Assembly (NCBI GenBank): GCA_009702045.1
Contig: WLIV01000002.1
Coordinates: 186,001-250,000, forward strand
Reading direction: 5' to 3'
DNA from: Actinomycetota bacterium
GTDB taxonomy: Bacteria > Actinomycetota > Acidimicrobiia > Acidimicrobiales > Ilumatobacteraceae
Length of the DNA stretch: 64,000 nucleotides
The notes under the pieces were generated by a model. That model was not told where the DNA came from and made no database searches. It was given only the letters and a program-made list of their open reading frames with translations. Below, piece after piece: positions 60,796 to 64,000 of this stretch (position 1 is the first letter of the stretch; each line of letters begins with the position of its first letter). The translations under genes and the position numbers were made by a program.

Positions 60796-62040
60796 ATGCG
60801 CTCACCGCCTGACGACAACGTGCCGTCGGCGGCGAGCGCGCCGTCACCGTGGTCGCCGTTGCGCATCCGGGTGTACCGGTCGCTGTGGATCGCTGGCCTG
60901 GTGTCGAACATCGGCACGTTCATGCACACGGTGGCCGCAGGGTGGGCGATGACGTCGCTCACCACGTCCCCCACCACTGTCAGCCTGGTGCAGACGGCCT
61001 GGACCGTGCCCGGGTTCCTGCTGGCGCTGCATGCCGGGGCCTTCGCGGATGTGATCGATCGGCGCAAGGTCATCATCACCACGCAGTTGGTGGCTCTGGT
61101 AGTTGCCGGCGGACTGGGGGTACTGGACATCACCGATCACCTCACGGTGACGCTGCTCCTGGTGGGCACGTTCGTGTTGTCGATCGCCCTCACCCTCGCC
61201 GGGCCGGCATTCATGGCGTTCACACCCGAACTCGTTGGTCTCGACGAACTGCCCCGAGCCGTTGGTCTCGACTCCATCTCGCGCAACGTCGCACAGTCGG
61301 CCGGACCAGCGTTGGCGGGTGTGGTCATCGCCGCATCGGGCCCGGGTGCGGTGTTCCTGGTGAACGCGGCGTCGTTCATCGGCATCGTCATCGTATTGCG
61401 CGGGTATCACTCCACGTCCGAACGCAGCGAGGCGCCACGAGCGATCAACGCCGCGATCCGCTCCGGAGTGCAGTACTTCTGGCGGACATCTCGGCTGCGA
61501 CGCATCGCCGGGCGACTCGTGCTCACATGGGGTCTGACGGTGTCGCTGACCGCGCTGTTACCGATCGCCGCCCGTAGCAACCTGCACGTCAACGCTGGGG
61601 CGTTTGGCCTGTTGTCGGCCGCCATCGGCGCAGGTGCTGTTGCTGCCGTATGGGCGCTGCCACGCTGGAAGCGGTCCGCCGGGCCGGACCACATCGCCTT
61701 CGTTGCCGCCGTGGTGTGGTCTGCCGGCGTGCTGCTGTTCGCCGCCACCGACTGGCTCCCCATCGCCATCGTCGGCCTGGTGCTGGCCGGTGCCGGAACG
61801 ATGGGCACACTGAACACGTTGTTCTCCAACTTCATTGCAACTCCCCCGTCGTGGGTACGCGGTCGGGTGTCGTCGATCGCGATGCTCAGCACGTGGCTGG
61901 GGGCGTCCGTCGGGGCGACTGCGTGGGGAGCGATCGGCTCAGCCACGAGTGTGCGCACCGCGCTGTTCATCGCTGCGGCCGTCAACCTCGTTGCGGTCGC
62001 AGCCGCTTCAACCCTGTGGCGCATCGACCCGCGCCCCTGA
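60796..62040 (+). CDS. MFS exporter (EntS-like)
   Basis: A 414-residue, 12-helix major facilitator. The N-terminal LRIYRSLWIAGLVSNIGTFMHTVAAGWAM pattern and AGAFADVIDRRKVII motif A are typical of EntS-type DHA3 transporters. Reading is continuous from azlD after 9 bases. Substrate unknown. Confidence 0.87.
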   Translation: MRSPPDDNVPSAASAPSPWSPLRIRVYRSLWIAGLVSNIGTFMHTVAAGWAMTSLTTSPTTVSLVQTAWTVPGFLLALHAGAFADVIDRRKVIITTQLVALVVAGGLGVLDITDHLTVTLLLVGTFVLSIALTLAGPAFMAFTPELVGLDELPRAVGLDSISRNVAQSAGPALAGVVIAASGPGAVFLVNAASFIGIVIVLRGYHSTSERSEAPRAINAAIRSGVQYFWRTSRLRRIAGRLVLTWGLTVSLTALLPIAARSNLHVNAGAFGLLSAAIGAGAVAAVWALPRWKRSAGPDHIAFVAAVVWSAGVLLFAATDWLPIAIVGLVLAGAGTMGTLNTLFSNFIATPPSWVRGRVSSIAMLSTWLGASVGATAWGAIGSATSVRTALFIAAAVNLVAVAAASTLWRIDPRP

Positions 62041-62095
62041 CCCGCGCACCCACCCAACCCCACCCACCCAACCCCACCCCACCCCACCCACCTTC
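62041..62095. repeat. C-rich low-complexity tract
   Basis: CACCC and CAACC units recur (ACCCACCCAACCCCACCC and similar), with almost no G or T over about 50 bases after the MFS stop. No coding meaning is evident. Confidence 0.65.
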
Positions 62096-62104
62096 GGCGT
62101 TCAT

Positions 62105-62152
62105 GTCGCGGGGTTGACCGCAAATTGCCCGCGTGTACCCGCGACGTCAACC
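62105..62152. promoter_or_regulatory. Compound inverted repeat before the EVE gene
   Basis: GTCGCGGG (62105-62112) pairs with CCCGCGAC (62138-62145), and GGTTGAC (62112-62118) pairs with GTCAACC (62146-62152). Arm order makes a cruciform-like or alternative hairpin rather than a simple stem. May be a terminator for the MFS message or a regulatory site. Confidence 0.35.
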
Positions 62153-62200
62153 GGGAGCGACGGGGCGAGCCGGGGGGTGGGATGGGTAGCCTCCCCGGTC

Positions 62201-62665
62201 GTGACCCAGTATTGGTTGTTCAAGTCCGAGCCCGACGTGTTCGGGTACCCCGATCTCGTGGAGAACAAGCGCGAAGGTTGGGACGGGGTACGTAACTACC
62301 AGGCCCGCAACTTCATGCGCACGATGAAGGTCGGCGACAAGGGACTCTTCTACCACTCGAACGCCACGCCCCCCGGTGTGGCCGGTGTCTGCAAGATCGT
62401 CAAGGCCGCCGAGCCCGACCCCACCCAGTTCGACCCGAACAGCAAGTACTACGACCCTGCGTCGAAGCCCGACGAACCCCGCTGGGATTGGGTCACCGTG
62501 GCACCCGTGAAGCAGTTGCCGTTCCTCTCGCTCGACGAGTTGAAGACAATGCCCGAGTTGGCCGAATCCCGGTTGCTCGCCCGCGGCAATCGCCTGTCGG
62601 TGATGCCGCTCACGGCTGACGAGTTCGAGGCGATCGTCGCCCACGCGACGAGCCGGAAGCGCTGA
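62201..62665 (+). CDS. EVE-domain protein
   Basis: A 154-residue PUA-like EVE protein starting MTQYWLFKSEPDVFGYPDL, with the GWDGVRNYQARNFMR and YHSNATPPGVAGVCKIV hallmarks of the family, which reads modified bases in DNA or RNA. The GTG start lies 8 bases after a TAGCCT box. Its last 56 bases overlap the convergent UDG gene. Confidence 0.92.
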   Translation: MTQYWLFKSEPDVFGYPDLVENKREGWDGVRNYQARNFMRTMKVGDKGLFYHSNATPPGVAGVCKIVKAAEPDPTQFDPNSKYYDPASKPDEPRWDWVTVAPVKQLPFLSLDELKTMPELAESRLLARGNRLSVMPLTADEFEAIVAHATSRKR

Positions 62666-63356
62666 CACCGGCGATCGCGCACGCGCGGGTGAAGACCGAA
62701 TCGAGCATCGGCTCGGTCAGTCGCCCGGTGAACGTGTTCTGCTGGCTGGGGTGGTACGAGCACAGCAGCGTGCGGCCATCGGCCACCGGCACCTCCACCG
62801 CGTGGCCGAACTTCGGTCGCGGCCGAACACCGAACTCGCTGCACGCGGCCTCGTAGGCGAACCCGCCGAGACACACGATGACGCTGACGTTCGTGAGCAA
62901 CGCGAACTCGCGCTGCAACAACGGGCGGCAGGCAGCGCGCTCCTCCGGCAGTGGCTTGTTGTCGGGCGGCGCACACTTCACCGCGGCAGCCACCCACGCG
63001 CCGCTCAGTGCCAGACCGTCGTCGATGCTCACCGAGGTCGGTTGGTTGGCCAGCCCCGCCCGGTGCATGGCGCGGAACAACCAGTCTCCCGAGCGGTCGC
63101 CGGTGAACACCCTGCCCGTGCGGTTGGCGCCGTGCGCTGCTGGGGCCAGGCCCAGTACCAGCACCTTCGCGGCGGGGTCGCCGAACCCGGGCACCGGCTT
63201 GCCCCAGTAGGTCTGATCGCGGTAGCTGGCCCGTTTTTCGATGGCCACCTGCTCGCGCCACTCGACCAGCCGCGGACATGCCCGGCAGGCGCACACATCC
63301 TCGCGGAGCTGACCGAGCGAATCCACGCCCAGCACAGTAGGTTTCGGGACTGCCAT
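62610..63356 (-). CDS. Family 5 (UDGb-type) uracil-DNA glycosylase
   Basis: Removes uracil or deaminated bases from DNA. A 248-residue protein with the 4Fe-4S cysteines Cys24/Cys27 (CRACPRL) plus two later (VKCAPP and ERAACRP), motif A GLAPAAHGANRTGRVFTGD and the SYHPSQQNTF C-terminal motif typical of family 5. The start ATG overlaps the ATG of the phosphomutase on the other strand (CATG). Its last 19 codons overlap the EVE gene; EVE and UDG may be linked by DNA quality control. Confidence 0.9.
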   Translation of the reverse strand: MAVPKPTVLGVDSLGQLREDVCACRACPRLVEWREQVAIEKRASYRDQTYWGKPVPGFGDPAAKVLVLGLAPAAHGANRTGRVFTGDRSGDWLFRAMHRAGLANQPTSVSIDDGLALSGAWVAAAVKCAPPDNKPLPEERAACRPLLQREFALLTNVSVIVCLGGFAYEAACSEFGVRPRPKFGHAVEVPVADGRTLLCSYHPSQQNTFTGRLTEPMLDSVFTRACAIAGVSASGSSRGRRSPRTRQP

Positions 63357-64000
63357 GGCGCGAACGACAAAGAACTCCCCACCGCACACTCCCCCCACCG
63401 TCGTGCTGCTCGTACGGCATGGGCAGACACCCACTACCGGCAAGCTGCTGCCAGGTCGCGCACCCGGTCTGCACCTGGCCGATGCCGGCGTACAGCAGGC
63501 GCAACGGGCGGCCGAACGCATCGCTCAGCTGACGAAGGTCGACGCGATCTATGCGTCACCGCTCGAGCGTGCGCGCGAGACGGCGGCACCCATCGCCGCT
63601 GCACGCGGTCTGAAGGTGAAGATCGACAAGGGTCTGCTGGAGTGCGAGTTCGGCGACTGGACCGGCGCCGAACTGAAGAACCTGATGAAGCTTCCCGAGT
63701 GGAACACGGTGCAACGTGCCCCCAGCACGTTCACGTTCCCCGGCGGCGAGAGCTTCACCGCGATGCAGACCCGAATCGTCAGTGCGCTCGACCGTCTGCG
63801 CGCCGCTCACCCGGGAGGCACCATCGTGTGCATCTCGCACGCCGACCCGATCAAAGCCGCGGTCGCTCATGCGATGGGCACCCATATCGACCTGTTCCAA
63901 CGCATCGTCATCAGCACCTGCTCAGTCAGCGCCATCGCCTACGGCATGGGTGCTCCCGTCGTGCTCACCGTCAACTCCACAGGTGGATCGTTGGCCGAAC
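63355..64000 (+). CDS. Histidine phosphatase/phosphomutase (MSMEG_4193-like), truncated by window end
   Basis: The N-terminal VVLLVRHGQT motif (around residues 17-26) is the catalytic RHG of the phosphoglycerate mutase superfamily, with LERARETA and VCISHADPIKAAVAHAMG (second His) further on. The pattern and DLFQRIVISTCSVSAI tail resemble the MSMEG_4193 phosphomutase family (TIGR03848). The ATG shares three bases with the UDG ATG. No stop codon is seen; the frame is open to the last base. Confidence 0.85.
   Translation, partial: MARTTKNSPPHTPPTVVLLVRHGQTPTTGKLLPGRAPGLHLADAGVQQAQRAAERIAQLTKVDAIYASPLERARETAAPIAAARGLKVKIDKGLLECEFGDWTGAELKNLMKLPEWNTVQRAPSTFTFPGGESFTAMQTRIVSALDRLRAAHPGGTIVCISHADPIKAAVAHAMGTHIDLFQRIVISTCSVSAIAYGMGAPVVLTVNSTGGSLAE

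Overview
The window is a GC-rich (about 65%) actinobacterial chromosome segment. Pointers to Actinomycetota, probably an Acidimicrobiia-like (Ilumatobacter-type) lineage, are a mycothiol-dependent-type enzyme, a SUF system with SufU, an actinobacterial ferredoxin sulfite reductase, heterotetrameric sarcosine oxidase, and many genes that start 6-9 bases after a TANNNT -10 box (leaderless mRNAs). The exact lineage is an inference. No rRNA, tRNA, CRISPR array or insertion sequence was seen, and no gap between genes exceeds about 170 bp.

Layout. 1-5.4 kb: galE, a glycosyltransferase, a hydrolase lacking its nucleophilic Ser, a DinB/MPI-type enzyme and an acyl-CoA dehydrogenase. 5.4-10.2 kb: a toxin-antitoxin pair, a TetR/MFS unit, a serine hydrolase and a PAQR membrane protein. 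10.2-12.5 kb: a four-gene cassette (ferritin-like diiron protein, SCP2-like protein, zinc protein, 2[4Fe-4S] ferredoxin) behind a 9-bp inverted repeat. 12.5-16 kb: a second toxin-antitoxin pair, a hot-dog dehydratase, an MBL hydrolase and a desaturase. 16-20 kb: sufC-sufS-sufU (no sufB/sufD), a nucleoside hydrolase and DUF2889. 20-32 kb: peptidases, an L,D-transpeptidase, a glycosyltransferase, argG, a CocE-type lipoprotein and a GT39 mannosyltransferase-like membrane protein. 32-42 kb: regulator, RF3, sulfite reductase with DUF4202, acyl-CoA dehydrogenase and glutaminyl-tRNA synthetase. 42-48 kb: a minus-strand operon soxA-soxG-soxB-soxD followed by two ubiquitin-like genes. 48.7-56.6 kb: a sulfonate/taurine-type ABC transporter and an NAD-dependent formate dehydrogenase with four subunits fused into two genes. 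56.6-64 kb: MFS exporters, a CoA-disulfide-reductase/rhodanese fusion behind a CstR-like operator, azlCD, an EVE protein, a family-5 uracil-DNA glycosylase and a phosphomutase running off the end.

The most unusual content is at 42.67-44.21 kb. Two tandem paralogues each join an N-terminal ubiquitin-like domain to the same C-terminal beta-rich domain. Once an 11-bp tandem duplication that breaks its frame is removed, the second copy matches human ubiquitin at 54 of the first 70 residues. Both lack the terminal Gly-Gly. Between them lies a short ORF with a Tat signal that ends in what looks like the first strand of the C-terminal domain. No E1, E2 or deubiquitinase gene lies nearby.

Metabolically, sarcosine oxidation (glycine plus a C1 unit) and formate dehydrogenase form a plausible C1 route, with sulfur handling (sulfite reductase, SUF, rhodanese fusion, sulfonate-type transporter) as a second theme.
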